Of a stretch of DNA of 64,000 bases, positions 41,816 to 52,400 are shown piece by piece (the first letter of the stretch is position 1; every line of letters begins with the position of its first letter). A program made the position numbers and the translations under genes. This stretch comes from Pedobacter sp. SYSU D00535 (GTDB taxonomy: Bacteria; Bacteroidota; Bacteroidia; Sphingobacteriales; Sphingobacteriaceae), in NCBI RefSeq assembly GCF_017355855.1, contig NZ_JAFEWD010000002.1, positions 124,001-188,000 on the forward strand, given 5' to 3'. The notes under the pieces are model-generated. The model searched no databases. It was not told the DNA's origin and worked only from the letters and a program-made list of their open reading frames with translations.

Positions 41816-41960
41816 GGTGTTACGTAGTTAATCTTATGCTTTTAAAGCCAATTAGCGATTCTAACAGAATTAATCAGCTTTTCAAAATCGACGTACGTAT
41901 TCCCGTAAAAAATATTTGATTGGAGCCTGTTCAGAGAGGGAAAGAGATTAAAAAGAAGTT

Positions 41961-41995
41961 CAAATAAAAAGCCCACGAGAACCTTTCCCGCGGGC
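41961..41995 (-). terminator. Minus-strand intrinsic terminator
   Basis: GC-rich hairpin GCCCACGAGA (41971-41980) / TCCCGCGGGC (41986-41995), two mismatches, 5-base loop. In minus orientation the stem is followed by TTTTTATTTG. It would end transcription arriving from 42000 upward. Confidence 0.7.
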
Positions 41996-42138
41996 AAATG
42001 CTAAACAGATTCTTATTTAATAAGCTAAATTAGTAACGCGTATTAATACCTGCTTGTTTCAGGCAATTCTACTTAATCTGATTTTTCTACGACTACCCTT
42101 TTGCAGGGGCCTTGAGGTAGTCTAGTTATAATTTAGCA

Positions 42139-42267
42139 GTGGCTGTTTATTCTTCACCTGCCGCTGTGTCTCCCGTCCAAGGCATAAAGGGAAAAGTGGA
42201 TGAGTACGTTCAAATCCCGGACAAGCCTACAGAATTGCTTTATTACGATTTATTAAAGTATTCATAA
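42139..42267 (+). CDS. Possible 42-residue small protein or remnant
   Basis: Frame from GTG 42139 reading VAVYSSPAAVSPVQGIKGKV and then DEYVQIPDKPTELLYYDLL. It looks like coding sequence (hydrophobic/charged mix) and could be the C-terminal remnant of a lost gene. No family recognised. Confidence 0.25.
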   Translation: MAVYSSPAAVSPVQGIKGKVDEYVQIPDKPTELLYYDLLKYS

Positions 42268-42363
42268 AACGCTTATCTCCCACGGAACAGCTATAAGATC
42301 TTAAGGTATCCATCCGCGAAAGCGTAATTCTGACTTTTTATTCAGGTGCCCCAACGAGGCAGC

Positions 42364-43008
42364 CTATGTCAGCACGCGCTGAGTAAATGCGTACCGGATG
42401 AGTTGGGCCGTGTTCCTTGCTCCAAGCTTCTCCAATAAGTTGCTGCGGTGTCCTTCTACAGTTCGTTTGCTGGTAAATGTTTTCTCTGCGATTTCCTTAT
42501 TCGTATAACCTTCGGCAATCATGAGCAGTACTTCACGCTCGCGGGCTGTCAAATTCGTGAGGATCGGGGAGGGTGTCTCAACCGGTGCTTGGGATGCTTT
42601 TTTGACTAAAGCGACAGCGAGGGAGGAACAAAGTACTTCCTTTCCCGCCATTACATGCTGGGCGGCAAATAACAATTCGCTCCTGCTTACATCTTTCATC
42701 AGATATCCGTGGATGCCTGCCGAGAAAGCTTTCTGAATGGCAGCATCGTTACAGGTATCGCCAAAGCAGAGAACCTTAACGTTCCGAAATTTGGAAGTGA
42801 TAGCCTTGAGCAATGCAAGTTCCAATTCTATTTGAGAGGCAAGGAATACGATAGCCAGCTCTGGTCTTAGGCCGCTTTCGAGCATGTATACCAGGTCTTT
42901 CAGGTCTTCGCCTTCCTGCAACAGATCAAGGTTCGGATCCGATCCCAGAATTTCCCTGATTTCTTTTCTTCTTTGATGGTCGGGTAGTGCTAATACGTAG
43001 TTTTTCAT
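42364..43008 (-). CDS. NarL-type LuxR response regulator lacking the phospho-Asp
   Basis: 214 residues. N-terminal receiver-like domain (about 1-120) then GerE/LuxR helix-turn-helix (LTAREREVLLMIAEGYTNKE, then FTSKRTVEGHRSNLLEKLGA). In NarL the phosphate acceptor sits in LILLDLNMPG; here the equivalent stretch is LAIVFLASQIE with no Asp. The usual N-terminal acidic pair is also reduced to one Asp (LPDHQRR), while the Lys of MKD is kept. So classical phosphorylation seems impossible; it may be constitutive or controlled by another ligand. Divergent from a NarX-type kinase. Start ATG 43008 is preceded by TCCT. Confidence 0.85.
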   Translation of the reverse strand: MKNYVLALPDHQRRKEIREILGSDPNLDLLQEGEDLKDLVYMLESGLRPELAIVFLASQIELELALLKAITSKFRNVKVLCFGDTCNDAAIQKAFSAGIHGYLMKDVSRSELLFAAQHVMAGKEVLCSSLAVALVKKASQAPVETPSPILTNLTAREREVLLMIAEGYTNKEIAEKTFTSKRTVEGHRSNLLEKLGARNTAQLIRYAFTQRVLT

Positions 43009-43025
43009 AGGATTTTATTTACAGG

Positions 43026-43322
43026 TTATGGTTTTTGTCCGGGCAGGAAGACTTTCATCCGGTCGGCGTTACTGTATTTTTTATACCATTGGATAGCCGG
43101 CATTAATTCGGCAGCCGAGCAGATAGAGCTTCCAATATCTTCAAAAAGGTAAACACAGTTATCTGCCAGGGCGTAAATCTGAGAGGTGCTGAGGTGGGCT
43201 GCCACCTGCTCCCTGAGCTTGGATACCTTTACCCTTATTGCTCCCTCATAATCGCAGAGATATTCGGTATTTGGTAGGTGACTATAAGTTACAACTACAA
43301 AATTGTTTTTCTTTGAATCCAT
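43026..43322 (-). CDS. Hypothetical 98-residue protein next to the response regulator
   Basis: Unknown function. It reads NFVVVTYSHLPNTEYLCDYE, then VSKLREQVAAHLSTSQIYAL and AIQWYKKYSNADRMKVFLPG. Predicted soluble, two cysteines. It precedes the LuxR regulator in the same direction (17 bases between), so they are an operon. The start ATG is preceded by ACCT. The operon diverges from the kinase at 43795. It could be a regulator partner; nothing more can be said. Confidence 0.62.
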   Translation of the reverse strand: MDSKKNNFVVVTYSHLPNTEYLCDYEGAIRVKVSKLREQVAAHLSTSQIYALADNCVYLFEDIGSSICSAAELMPAIQWYKKYSNADRMKVFLPGQKP

Positions 43323-43470
43323 AGGTCAACGTTAAATTGGTTGTTAATTGTCATCGGCAGCGGTATACGATCTATTGGCTCTGTTGCCTGCTATTCCTCA
43401 TTCCCGACAATCAACACTTCCCTCCTGTTTGTTTGGTAGTGTACTGACAAAACTGGCTAAAGAGATTAAA

Positions 43471-43525
43471 CCCGAATACCGTTGAAATACCCCTTTTTTC
43501 CCGGGATAAATACGGGTAAAAATAC
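43471..43525. promoter_or_regulatory. Operator-like region between regulator and kinase
   Basis: Repeated elements: CCCGAATACC (43471), AAATACCCC (43485), GGGATAAATAC (43503) and GGGTAAAAATAC (43514). The left pair and right pair are opposite in sense, around CTTTTTTCC. TACCCCT (43488-43494) fits the NarL heptamer TACYYMT known from E. coli. Position in the divergent region suggests a binding site for the LuxR regulator at 42364. Confidence 0.5.
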
Positions 43526-43566
43526 TTGCTGCCAGCGGATGGATTTTGGGGAAAGAGGACAGGAGT

Positions 43567-43713
43567 ATGGGAACAACAACAACGGTCGACGAGCATCAGC
43601 AATGCAACCCTCACAATTTGGGAGGTAAAGCCTTCAGGGATCTCGGCAATAAGGAACTGGTTTTTCCGCTGGATCATGACTTCCCGACCATCAGCACTAA
43701 ACAGATAAGGTGA
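43567..43713 (+). CDS. Possible 48-residue small protein
   Basis: Frame starting at ATG 43567 with AGAGG eight bases upstream, a rare good Shine-Dalgarno here. It reads MGTTTTVDEHQQCNPHNLGG and then KELVFPLDHDFPTIS. The frame looks coding and lies 81 bp ahead of the histidine kinase, perhaps as a leader gene. No family recognised. Confidence 0.4.
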   Translation: MGTTTTVDEHQQCNPHNLGGKAFRDLGNKELVFPLDHDFPTISTKQIR

Positions 43714-43794
43714 AGTTAAATCCCTGCAGCGATGCGGAATCAGGTGAACTTATCATGGTGCTGCTTGTTATGGAAGAAAGAGACAGTTAAATTG

Positions 43795-45399
43795 ATGAAG
43801 AGCAAGGTACTAGGAGTATTGCGGGCGAAAGCGGAGAAGTTGCTAAATGATAGATACGATATTAACGACCCCAACCGTGCTGTAGAATTCGATCGCATTT
43901 TCCATGAGTTGCAGGTGCATCAGGTGGAACTGGAAATGCAGAATGATGAGCTCATGGCTGCGAATCTTGAAATTCAGAAACAGAAGGATCGCTTTTCTCA
44001 TCTTTTCGAGTCTGCCCCTGTAGGCTATATTGTAGTTAGCCGCGAGGGCCTTGTAACGGACATTAATCAGACAGCCTTGCGCTTATTCAATAACGATAAA
44101 AGCATGATGCGGGGTAAACCACTTGCTGCTTTTGTTTCCCCCGGAGATATATCCTGCTACTACCAGTTTTTAAATAGCATTACAAAAAGGGGGACCGAAC
44201 AGAGTTGCGAATTGCAGTTGCTGAGACGGGAAACGGGAAGTTTCTGGGGGCTTTTTCATGCAGTTCCTGTGGGTGCGGATGAGCCCGATCGGCAGATCTA
44301 TGTAACATTAACTGACATTACAGAAAAGCAGGCGGCAGAAAAAGAGTTGCGGCAAGCCAAGCAGCGGCTTGATCTGGCCCTTGAAGCCTCCGCCACTGGT
44401 ATATGTGAACTAAATCTCGATACTAGGTGTTTTTACCTGGATGAGTATTCCTGTCGATTGTTCGGATTGGAAGGGCAATTTTTTGCGGGTCCTCTCGACC
44501 GGTTGATGCATAGAATACATCCCGACGATCGGAGACAATTGGAAAACAGCCTTCGTGTGGCAGTAGTACGGCAGCGGTCATTAGCGGCAGAGTTTCGTAT
44601 CATCAATGAGGATGAAGATATTAAACATATTCAGGCACGCGGGCGCCTGGTCGATGGTGAAGAACAACGGAGCTTTTTAGCAACCTTCACAGACGTCACC
44701 GAAAGGAAATTATGGGAACAGGAAACGCAACGGCTGAAGGATGAACAGGATAAGGCCCTGCTCAACGCAGCGCTGGAAGCAGAGGAGAATGAGAAAAAAA
44801 GAATGAGCGATGCCTTGCATGATGGCGTAGCTCAAATGCTATATGCCGCTAAACTCAACCTGGATCACCTTCGTTCGCAGGCAAAAGGTCTTTCTTTTCA
44901 GCAAGTGGCAGATTTAATTGAGCAGACGATCAAGGATGTAAGGGATCTCTCGTTTGAGCTTACGCCCGCAGTGTTGCTGGATTATGGACTGCGTCCAACA
45001 GTCGAAGAAATGACCCGAAGGCTAGCTAGTGAATATCTGTCCTTCAGCACCGATATTAATCTGGGAAAATCGATCCCCGCGAGTCTCCAGCTAAACATCT
45101 ACCGTATCACTCAGGAACTGGTGAACAACGCGATCAAACACGCGCGCTGCGACAAAATATCGATCGAAGTGTATCGAAGAGGTGATACTATTTTTATAGA
45201 GGTGAGCGACAATGGGGTAGGGGTAAAGAAAAATACCGGCAAAAGCAAGCCCAATGGCACTGGTTTAAGCAGTATCCGAAACCGCATAAAACTTTACGAT
45301 GGCAAAATTGCTATCAAGGCCAATGTCCCTTCTGGCACGCAGGTCTCTGTTAAGCTAAAATATATAGAACCTGCAAGCACACAAGATGAGTCAAATTAA
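43795..45399 (+). CDS. PAS-PAS histidine kinase, NarX-type (HisKA_3)
   Basis: 534 residues, soluble. The N-terminal coiled-coil (RIFHELQVHQVELEMQNDEL) leads into PAS1 (about 70-180, FESAPVGYIVVSREGLVTDI) and PAS2 (about 190-305, with RIHPDDRRQL). HisKA_3 with His342 in DALHDGVAQML, then HATPase_c with ELVNNAIKHARC and GVGVKKNTGKSK. HisKA_3 kinases normally pair with LuxR/NarL regulators; the divergent regulator at 42364 is such a protein, though it lacks the acceptor Asp. ATG 43795 is preferred over the upstream ATG 43732. It overlaps the CheB-like fragment by 14 bases. Confidence 0.88.
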   Translation: MKSKVLGVLRAKAEKLLNDRYDINDPNRAVEFDRIFHELQVHQVELEMQNDELMAANLEIQKQKDRFSHLFESAPVGYIVVSREGLVTDINQTALRLFNNDKSMMRGKPLAAFVSPGDISCYYQFLNSITKRGTEQSCELQLLRRETGSFWGLFHAVPVGADEPDRQIYVTLTDITEKQAAEKELRQAKQRLDLALEASATGICELNLDTRCFYLDEYSCRLFGLEGQFFAGPLDRLMHRIHPDDRRQLENSLRVAVVRQRSLAAEFRIINEDEDIKHIQARGRLVDGEEQRSFLATFTDVTERKLWEQETQRLKDEQDKALLNAALEAEENEKKRMSDALHDGVAQMLYAAKLNLDHLRSQAKGLSFQQVADLIEQTIKDVRDLSFELTPAVLLDYGLRPTVEEMTRRLASEYLSFSTDINLGKSIPASLQLNIYRITQELVNNAIKHARCDKISIEVYRRGDTIFIEVSDNGVGVKKNTGKSKPNGTGLSSIRNRIKLYDGKIAIKANVPSGTQVSVKLKYIEPASTQDESN

Positions 45400-45691
45400 T
45401 TCAATTATCGTTGTAGGAGCCTCCGCCGGGGGGCTTAAAGCTATTGGAGAACTTTTGTCTGTATTGCCGGGCAACCTGGAGGCTCCCGTATTTGTTGTGT
45501 GTGCTGCAATTGGAGAACGAAAACACTTGTTGCTGACCACCGCCGATCATCAGGAACAGCTGGGTAATACCAGCATGCAGCAGGAAAAAAACAGGCAGGC
45601 AAAGGAACTGCAGCTGCATATTGACCGGATAAAAAACCTGATTGGATCATTAACCTCAAAGGCCTCCGCCAATAATGGCGGATATGAATAA
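45386..45691 (+). CDS. CheB-like N-terminal fragment
   Basis: 101 residues. The start (SIIVVGASAGGLKAIGELLS, then VLPGNLEAPVFVV) is the N-terminal segment of the CheB methylesterase domain, including the catalytic Ser of GASAGG. After about residue 45 the CheB sequence stops: the rest of the catalytic domain, with His and Asp, is gone. A new tail (HQEQLGNTSMQQEKNRQAKE) with a coiled-coil-like pattern follows; it resembles the C-terminal helix that CheB-containing hybrid proteins place after the domain. Overlap with the kinase stop (14 bases) suggests co-translation. Likely an internal-deletion remnant with possible residual function. Confidence 0.7.
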   Translation: MSQINSIIVVGASAGGLKAIGELLSVLPGNLEAPVFVVCAAIGERKHLLLTTADHQEQLGNTSMQQEKNRQAKELQLHIDRIKNLIGSLTSKASANNGGYE

Positions 45692-45722
45692 TGCTTAAAG
45701 AGTTTAGTTGATCAGGAAAAAG

Positions 45723-45761
45723 CATTCTGGCAGGACCCACTTGAGAAGACCTGCCAGAATG
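45723..45761 (-). terminator. Terminator after the DoxX-like gene
   Basis: Perfect 12-bp stem CATTCTGGCAGG / CCTGCCAGAATG with a 15-base loop. In minus orientation it is followed by CTTTTTCC. It lies 21 bases past the stop of the minus-strand gene at 45783. Confidence 0.75.
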
Positions 45762-45782
45762 AGACCTATGCCTGTAAAAATT

Positions 45783-46199
45783 CTACTCCTTGCCGCTAAA
45801 CAGACTTCTTAGTTTATTATTTCTCAACCAAAGCGCTCCCCAGGCAAGTATTCCAAGGTAAACAGAAAACAGAACATGGGAGAATAGCGGGTTATCCAGC
45901 CGCACATGGGTGGCTACTGCCCCTCCAAAATAGCCGGTTAGCAGAATCGCACCGATTAATTCAGTTCTTCTGTAAGCGTAAAGCAGTATTGATACAAGTC
46001 CCAGCGTCCCAAGGATAGGAAGGTGATGACTTTGATAGCCGAGGTCCATTGTACCTCTTACAATTTCTTCGTTCGGGAAAAACTTGAAAATGCTGTCGAA
46101 AAGCATGAATAAGATAACAATACCGCCCATAATCCGGGATGTCCAAAGCCGGCCTTTTGTTATGCCGGCAGCTTGTGAACTTAAACTTAGAGTTGCCAT
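45783..46199 (-). CDS. DoxX-like four-helix membrane protein
   Basis: 138 residues with four membrane helices (GGIVILFMLFDSIFKFFPN, LPILGTLGLVSILLYAY, LIGAILLTGYFGGAVATHVR, LFSHVLFSVYLGILAWGALW). The motif LTGYFGGAVATHVR fits the DoxX-like family (DoxX_2/PF13564). Role unknown; relatives are linked to redox or respiration. It is transcribed alone, ending at the hairpin 45723-45761. Start ATG 46199. Confidence 0.8.
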   Translation of the reverse strand: MATLSLSSQAAGITKGRLWTSRIMGGIVILFMLFDSIFKFFPNEEIVRGTMDLGYQSHHLPILGTLGLVSILLYAYRRTELIGAILLTGYFGGAVATHVRLDNPLFSHVLFSVYLGILAWGALWLRNNKLRSLFSGKE

Positions 46200-46490
46200 G
46201 ATGTTTAGTTGATGATTTTATGATTATTCAATTAATTGTTTCGCTTCTTTCTGAAAACCTCTGACTTTTTTAGCCTTGCTTCATTTTACATTTCAAAGTT
46301 ACGCAGCGCTACCCGGGTCGGTGAGGGTTGAATACGACTACTATAGGGTGTATTACGAAATAAAAATGACATTGCCGGAAGCTTCTTCACGAGCAATCTT
46401 GAATCGCCAAAAAAAAATCTTTATTTAGATGTGAAATTGAGTCGGCAACTGCATCCCCCGGTAATATTAGCAACGACATGCCTTACAAAT
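46200..46490. other. Divergent intergenic region
   Basis: 291 bp between the DoxX-like gene (minus) and the macroglobulin (plus). No small gene or clear hairpin. TACTATAGG near 46339 could be a -10-like element, not convincing. Confidence 0.4.
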
Positions 46491-49400
46491 ATGAATAAGA
46501 TCCTTATCACCTTGCTCTTCAGCCTCTGTTTTTCCCTGTCGGGTTTCGGTCAGTCTCCCGACAAATACGAGCAGATTACCGCTAAAATAGATTCGCTGGC
46601 TCTGGCCGGACTGCCGAAGTCGGCGCTCGCTCAGATTGAGGCTTTCGACAAGCTGGCACGAGCGGAGAAGAACGTGCCCCAGCAAATTAAGGCGACGATC
46701 TATAAAATGCACTTTTTATCCTACCTGGAAGAGCAGGCTTTAGAAACGATCATTCGGCAGTTACGCGCTGATATCGCCACAAGTAGTTATCCTGTAAGGC
46801 CGGTTTTGCAATCGCTTTTAGCAGAAGTATTCTGGCGGTATTATCAACAAAACCGCTATCAGTTCAATAGCCGTTCCGTCCTCGAAAAGCCGGATCCTGA
46901 TTTTACCCGCTGGGATCTGAAGACGATTATTAAGGAGGTGTCTAGCTTGTATAAAGCCTCGCTAATTAATGCGGATCAGTTACGAGTTACTCCGCTGAGT
47001 GTCCTCCAAGGTGTCTTGGCAGGTGACTCCCGCACCCGCTACCTGCGCCCCACCTTGTATGATTTACTCGCCCATCGGGCACTCGATTTCTTTCTCGAAG
47101 AAGAACCGGATTTGCTGAGGCCGAGGCAGCCCTTTAGTCTCTCAAGTGCTGATTTTTTTGCTCCTGCAGAGGTATTCGTAAACCTAAAGGTGCAGACTGC
47201 TGATACTAGTTCTACCAGCTACCAGGGGATTCAGCTATTGCAGGATCTTACCCGGTTTCAGCTGCGGGAGAACAAGCCCGACGCCCTGGTGGATGTTGAT
47301 CTGAAGCGCCTGAATTTCCTGTTTCAGAAGTCCGTCAATCCCTTGAAAGATTCCCTCTATCTGCAGAGCCTCGAGAACATCGGGGGGAGTTTTCCCGAAA
47401 GTAAGATTGCAGCTGAAGCATTGATCCACATCGGTCAGTACTATCAACAGAAGGATAGTTTAAAACTAGCCAGGCAATATTTTGAAAAAGCACGTAGCTA
47501 TAAAGGCAGCGATGCGGCACACAACGCGGGCCAACGGATAAAAGAAATTCAGCAGAAAGAGATGTCCTTCTCGGTTGAAAATATAAATATACCGAATCGC
47601 CCGATGCTGGTGCTGCTGCGCGCCAGAAACTTGAGCAGGATGCAGTATCAATTGTACAAGCTATCCGACAAGCAGGTTAACGAAATAAGCAAGCTGAATG
47701 CCGATGCAGGCCGGTGGGGAAACGAGAGTATTGTCCCCTCTAAGGCGCTCCTGCGTTATCTGCGGCAGCAAAAAGTGTTCAGAACGGCAGAGGCGCAGCT
47801 TCCCCTGTGGGATGATTACAGACGGTATAGCACTGAGCTGGCCCTGGATCCCCTGGTCCCCGGGCGTTACCTGTTTTTAGGCAGGGAGGCGGGAGCCCTT
47901 GATGACTCCCTCTCTCATATGCTGGAGTTCAAGGTGAGCAATCTGGCCTACAGTTCCAGGGTAAATCCCTCCGGTACTATCGAGCTGCGGACATTGAACC
48001 GGGAAACCGGCGAGCCACTGCCAAAAGTGAACGTCATCATGAAATACGTACAGTACCATTCGGGCAAGAGGGCAGATGTGACTCTCGGCGAGGGGCGAAG
48101 TGATGAAAATGGGCTGATCCACTTTTCCTCAGTAAACAAAAATAATAATCAGGTTACCGTGCATCTAAAGACCGCTGATGATGAACTTTATGACGACTCG
48201 GAATATCTCTATGGCGTAAGAAGCAGAGCGGATAAGGAAGTCGAAAGGGAGCATACCTTCTTTTTTACGGACCGGCAGCTCTACCGGCCGGGGCAGACCG
48301 TTTATTTCAAAGGGCTGCAGGTGGTTCAGTCTGAGGCGGGGTCTCGGATTGTGAGCGAAGAAGCAATGGAGGTGATGCTTAAAGACGCCAATGACAAAGA
48401 ACTAGCTAAACTACAGGTGAAGACAAACGATTTTGGAACTTTCCAGGGGAGTTTTATCATCCCGCAGAATATTTTAAATGGCAGAATGAGCCTTCGGACT
48501 GAGGATGGAATACTTTGGTTTAGGGTCGAAGAATACAAGCGGCCTACTTTCGCCGTAGAGTTGGAGCCTGTAAAGGAAAGCTACCGCCTCAACGACTCGA
48601 TCACGGTAAAAGGCAGGGTAAAGGCCTATTCGGGTTATGGACTTTCGCAGGCAAGAGTCGCCTACCGTATTGTTCGGAAAAGCTCGGCCTTTCAGGATTT
48701 TAGAAACGGTTTCTTTAACAGAACTACCGAGATTCTTTCGGATACCATGATCGCGAACCTGGCGGGCGAATTCAACATCAGATTTAAGGCTGTTCCTGAC
48801 GAGAGAAGCAATCAGAAAGACCTGGTCTATACGTATGAGCTAAAGACCGACGCGACGGATCTCAGTGGTGAAACCCGCTCGAATCTGCAGCAGATTACGA
48901 TAGGTGAAAAAGTACATATCATCAATGTGCTGCTACCGACCCTGTTGGTCGCCGGCGACGGTTCAATTGCAGGAGGGACAGCGGCAGGGACGGGAACACG
49001 CGGTGCTCCGCTTTATGTGGTCGATGGAACTCCGGTAGAGGACATAAACGACCTTTCTCCCGATGATATTAGTAACCTGAAGGTACTTAAAGGTGTGGAA
49101 GCTGCAGCGCTTTATGGTTCCAGGGCGGCCAATGGTGTCGTTATCATCACCACCAAAGGAAAAAGCACGCCGAGTCTGGAGACGAGGAAAACCAACGTCT
49201 TTATTGTCCCGGTTAAGCTGGAGAATCTAAACAGACAGGATTTAGAGGGCGTATTGCATATGAAGGTGTATGCATTGAAATCTCCTGATCGGCCATTGAT
49301 AGACCGGCTCTGGCCCTTTCCTGACCGCCCACTGCTTAGCAAAAAAGAGTATCAGCAACAGTTTCCGTTCCTGCCGTATAAAGACGAGCAGGATGAAAAG

Positions 49401-52400
49401 AAATGGCCCGTCGACCGCCTGATCGCCGAAAGGGAAATCAAGCTAAGCCCGGGTAAAAGCAGTTTCCTTGATCTGTCCTTCCTGAAGAAACAAAAGACCG
49501 GAAGCTACCGGCTAGAGATTGCCGCACGGGATGCAAAGGGGGATACGAGCTCTATAGTACTTCATACGAGTTTAGTAGCTGAACCGGCAGCACCTGTAAA
49601 ACTACAAAACTGGGTAACACCTGTAAAAACCAGCGTAGTGACGGGAAGGGCGGCCGAGTTTATGGTAGGACTAGGGGCACCGGCGAGAATTTTAATGGAA
49701 ACCTACGATGGAGACAAGCGATTATCCTCTAGATGGATTAGCATCGGACGAAAGCAGCAGCTCATCCAGATTCCGGTAGAACTGACGACAAAGCAGCCTG
49801 CCGTACAGTTCTTAACCGTGTTCCAAAACCGGATGTTTAGCAGCTATCATCGCATCAGCATTTTGGAGCCGGAGAAGAATCTGAACATTCGCTTCCAGAC
49901 CTTCCGCAATAAGCTGGAGCCAGGACAAAAAGAGCAGTGGTCCCTGCAGCTAAGCGGACAAGATCGGCAGGTAGCAGAGATGGTGGCCACGCTTTACGAT
50001 GCTTCACTAGACAATATTGTCAGTCCTCATCCCTGGCAAGTGAAGCCTTCGGGTATAGACAGCTTCGCTCCCCTTTATTTTCAGTGGCCTAGTTGGAACT
50101 TTGTCCAGGCCGTCAATAGTGCCCCATTTAATTATTATTATAACAACATCCAAATCCGGACGCGAGCCTATGAAGCGCTCGACTTGCTGGGCTACAGTTA
50201 TTTTGGTGGCTATAATCCGGGCTATCATGACTACCTCCGGCGACTGGAAGAAAAGTCCCGGATCCTGGCTGCCGATCAAAGGCTGAAAGAGGAATACAGG
50301 AAAAATGCAGCCCTTGTAAAAGATGGATTTGATGCCGTCGGACGTGTAACTGACAAACAGGGCAGACCGCTGGTGGGTGTGTCCGTCAGACTAAAGGGAA
50401 AATCAATTGGAACAAGCACCGATTCCAAAGGCGCCTTCCGGATCAAAGTACCTAAACATGCCGTCTTGATTTTTGCATATATAGGATTCAAGAGCCTCGA
50501 AATGCCGGCAACTTCGCAACCGATGACGGTTCAGTTAAAGGAAGATGGAGCGGCATTAGAGGAAGTGGTGATAACAGGCTATGGTACGCAAAAGCGGAAG
50601 GAAGTGCTTGGTTCGGTAAGTGTTGCAACTGTACCCGAAGCCCTGCAGAGCGTCGTTCCGGGAGCAGCCAGGGAGCTAAGGATCCGCGGTACCAGTACTG
50701 TTGTCGCCGAGGATAACGCTGTTTACGACTTTGCCGGACCGGTACCTCTGGTTAAACCAAAGGAAATCAGCCTACGACGTAACTTCCAGGAAACTGCTTT
50801 CTTTTATCCGCAGTTGCGGACGAATGAAAAAGGGGAAATCCGGATTGAATTTACTATACCTGAAACGCTGACCCGGTGGCACTTCAAAGGCTTCGCTCAT
50901 ACCAAAGGCCTGCAAACCGGAATTATTGAAAGCGAAGTGATCACTCAAAAGAGCCTGATGATCTCGGCCAACACTCCCCGTTTTTTACGGGAGGGAGATA
51001 CGATCCTGCTGTCGGCCCGAATTGCTAATTTGACTGAGGCTCCCCTGAGTGGCCAGGTCCGGCTTCAGCTTTTTAATGCCCTGAATATGCAGCAGGTCAT
51101 GTTGCTAGCCGATCCTGCACAGGCGGAACAGGCTTTCCAGTTGGAAAGCGGGCAGAACAAGGCGGTATCATTCAGACTCATTGTTCCATCCAGTCTTGAT
51201 GCGATCACGTACCGGCTTACTGCCGATGGGGGAGATTTTACCGACGGAGAGGAAAACACCATCCCTGTATTGCCCAATTCCATGCTGGTAATGGAGTCGA
51301 TGCCCATGCTGGTAAGGGCCGGACAAAACAAGAACTTTAGCTTTGAAAAGCTTTTAAATAACAGGAGCACAACGCTGCGACATAAAACCCTGACGCTGGA
51401 GTATACGCAAAATCCGGTCTGGTATGCAGTACAAGCCTTGCCCTACCTGATGGAGTTTCCATACGAGTGTTCGGAGCAAACCTTCAGCCGTTACTTTGCT
51501 AATAGCCTGGCCAGTTCGATCGTAACCCGTTTGCCTAAGATCAAGACGGTGTTTGAACAATGGAAAGGCCTGAACAGCTACTCTTTATGGTCTAACTTAG
51601 AGAAAAATCAGGAACTGAAGGCGCTGTTGATTGAGGAAACGCCCTGGTTGCGGGAAGCGATGGATGAGAGTGAACAGAAAAAGCGGCTCGCCTTGCTGTT
51701 TGATTTGAATAAGATGCGGGATGAAATGCAGCTAAACCTGGAAAAATTGCAGAAGATGCAGCGGCCGGACGGCGGTTTCCCCTGGTTTGCTGGCGGCAAC
51801 TACTCCGACCGGTATATTACGCAACATATCCTTGGCGGAATGGGACAGTTACAACGGGTAAAGGCGGTTAATTTGGAAGGACGCCTTTTGGATGTGACGG
51901 AGAATGCATTGAAATTTGTAGAGCAGGAGCTGATTGAAGATTACAGGGAAGCCCTTAAGTACGAACAGAAACACCGTACCCAGCTGAAAGAGGTATCCAC
52001 CTTAACCCTTCACGCGATGTATGTCCGTAGTTATTTCCCCGGCCGGCAGCAGTCGGCAGCCTTGAAATCAGCCCTGAACTATTTTCTTCCAAAGCTTACA
52101 AGCAGCTGGAAGCTCAGTAGCGTGTATGAGCAGGGCCTTGCGGCCTTCGTCCTCCATCGCCATAACTTTCCTTTGCCAGCTAAATCAATTATTGCCTCTC
52201 TGAAGGAGACTGCTCAGCAGTCAGAGGAACTGGGCATGTACTGGGCAAAAAACCGGCTGGGGTACTATTGGTACCAGTCGCCAATTGAAACCCAGGCACT
52301 ACTGATCGAACTATTTTCTGAAGTCGCAACCGATGCGAAAGCTCTGGAGGAGATGAAAATCTGGCTGCTCCGAAATAAGCAAACCAGCAATTGGAGGACA

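Larger units (their letters stand above)
41816..42363. other. 548-bp stretch holding a minus-strand terminator
   Basis: No recognised gene. A terminator for the minus strand lies at 41961-41995, some 370 bases past the LuxR gene end; the region between may be a long 3' UTR or a small RNA. A 42-codon frame (42139-42267) reads protein-like but is not supported otherwise. Confidence 0.45.

Noticed and set aside
43411-43677. 88-codon minus-strand frame between regulator and kinase
   Set aside because: Covers the operator-like repeats and has unusual composition; the plus-strand 43567 frame has better start features.
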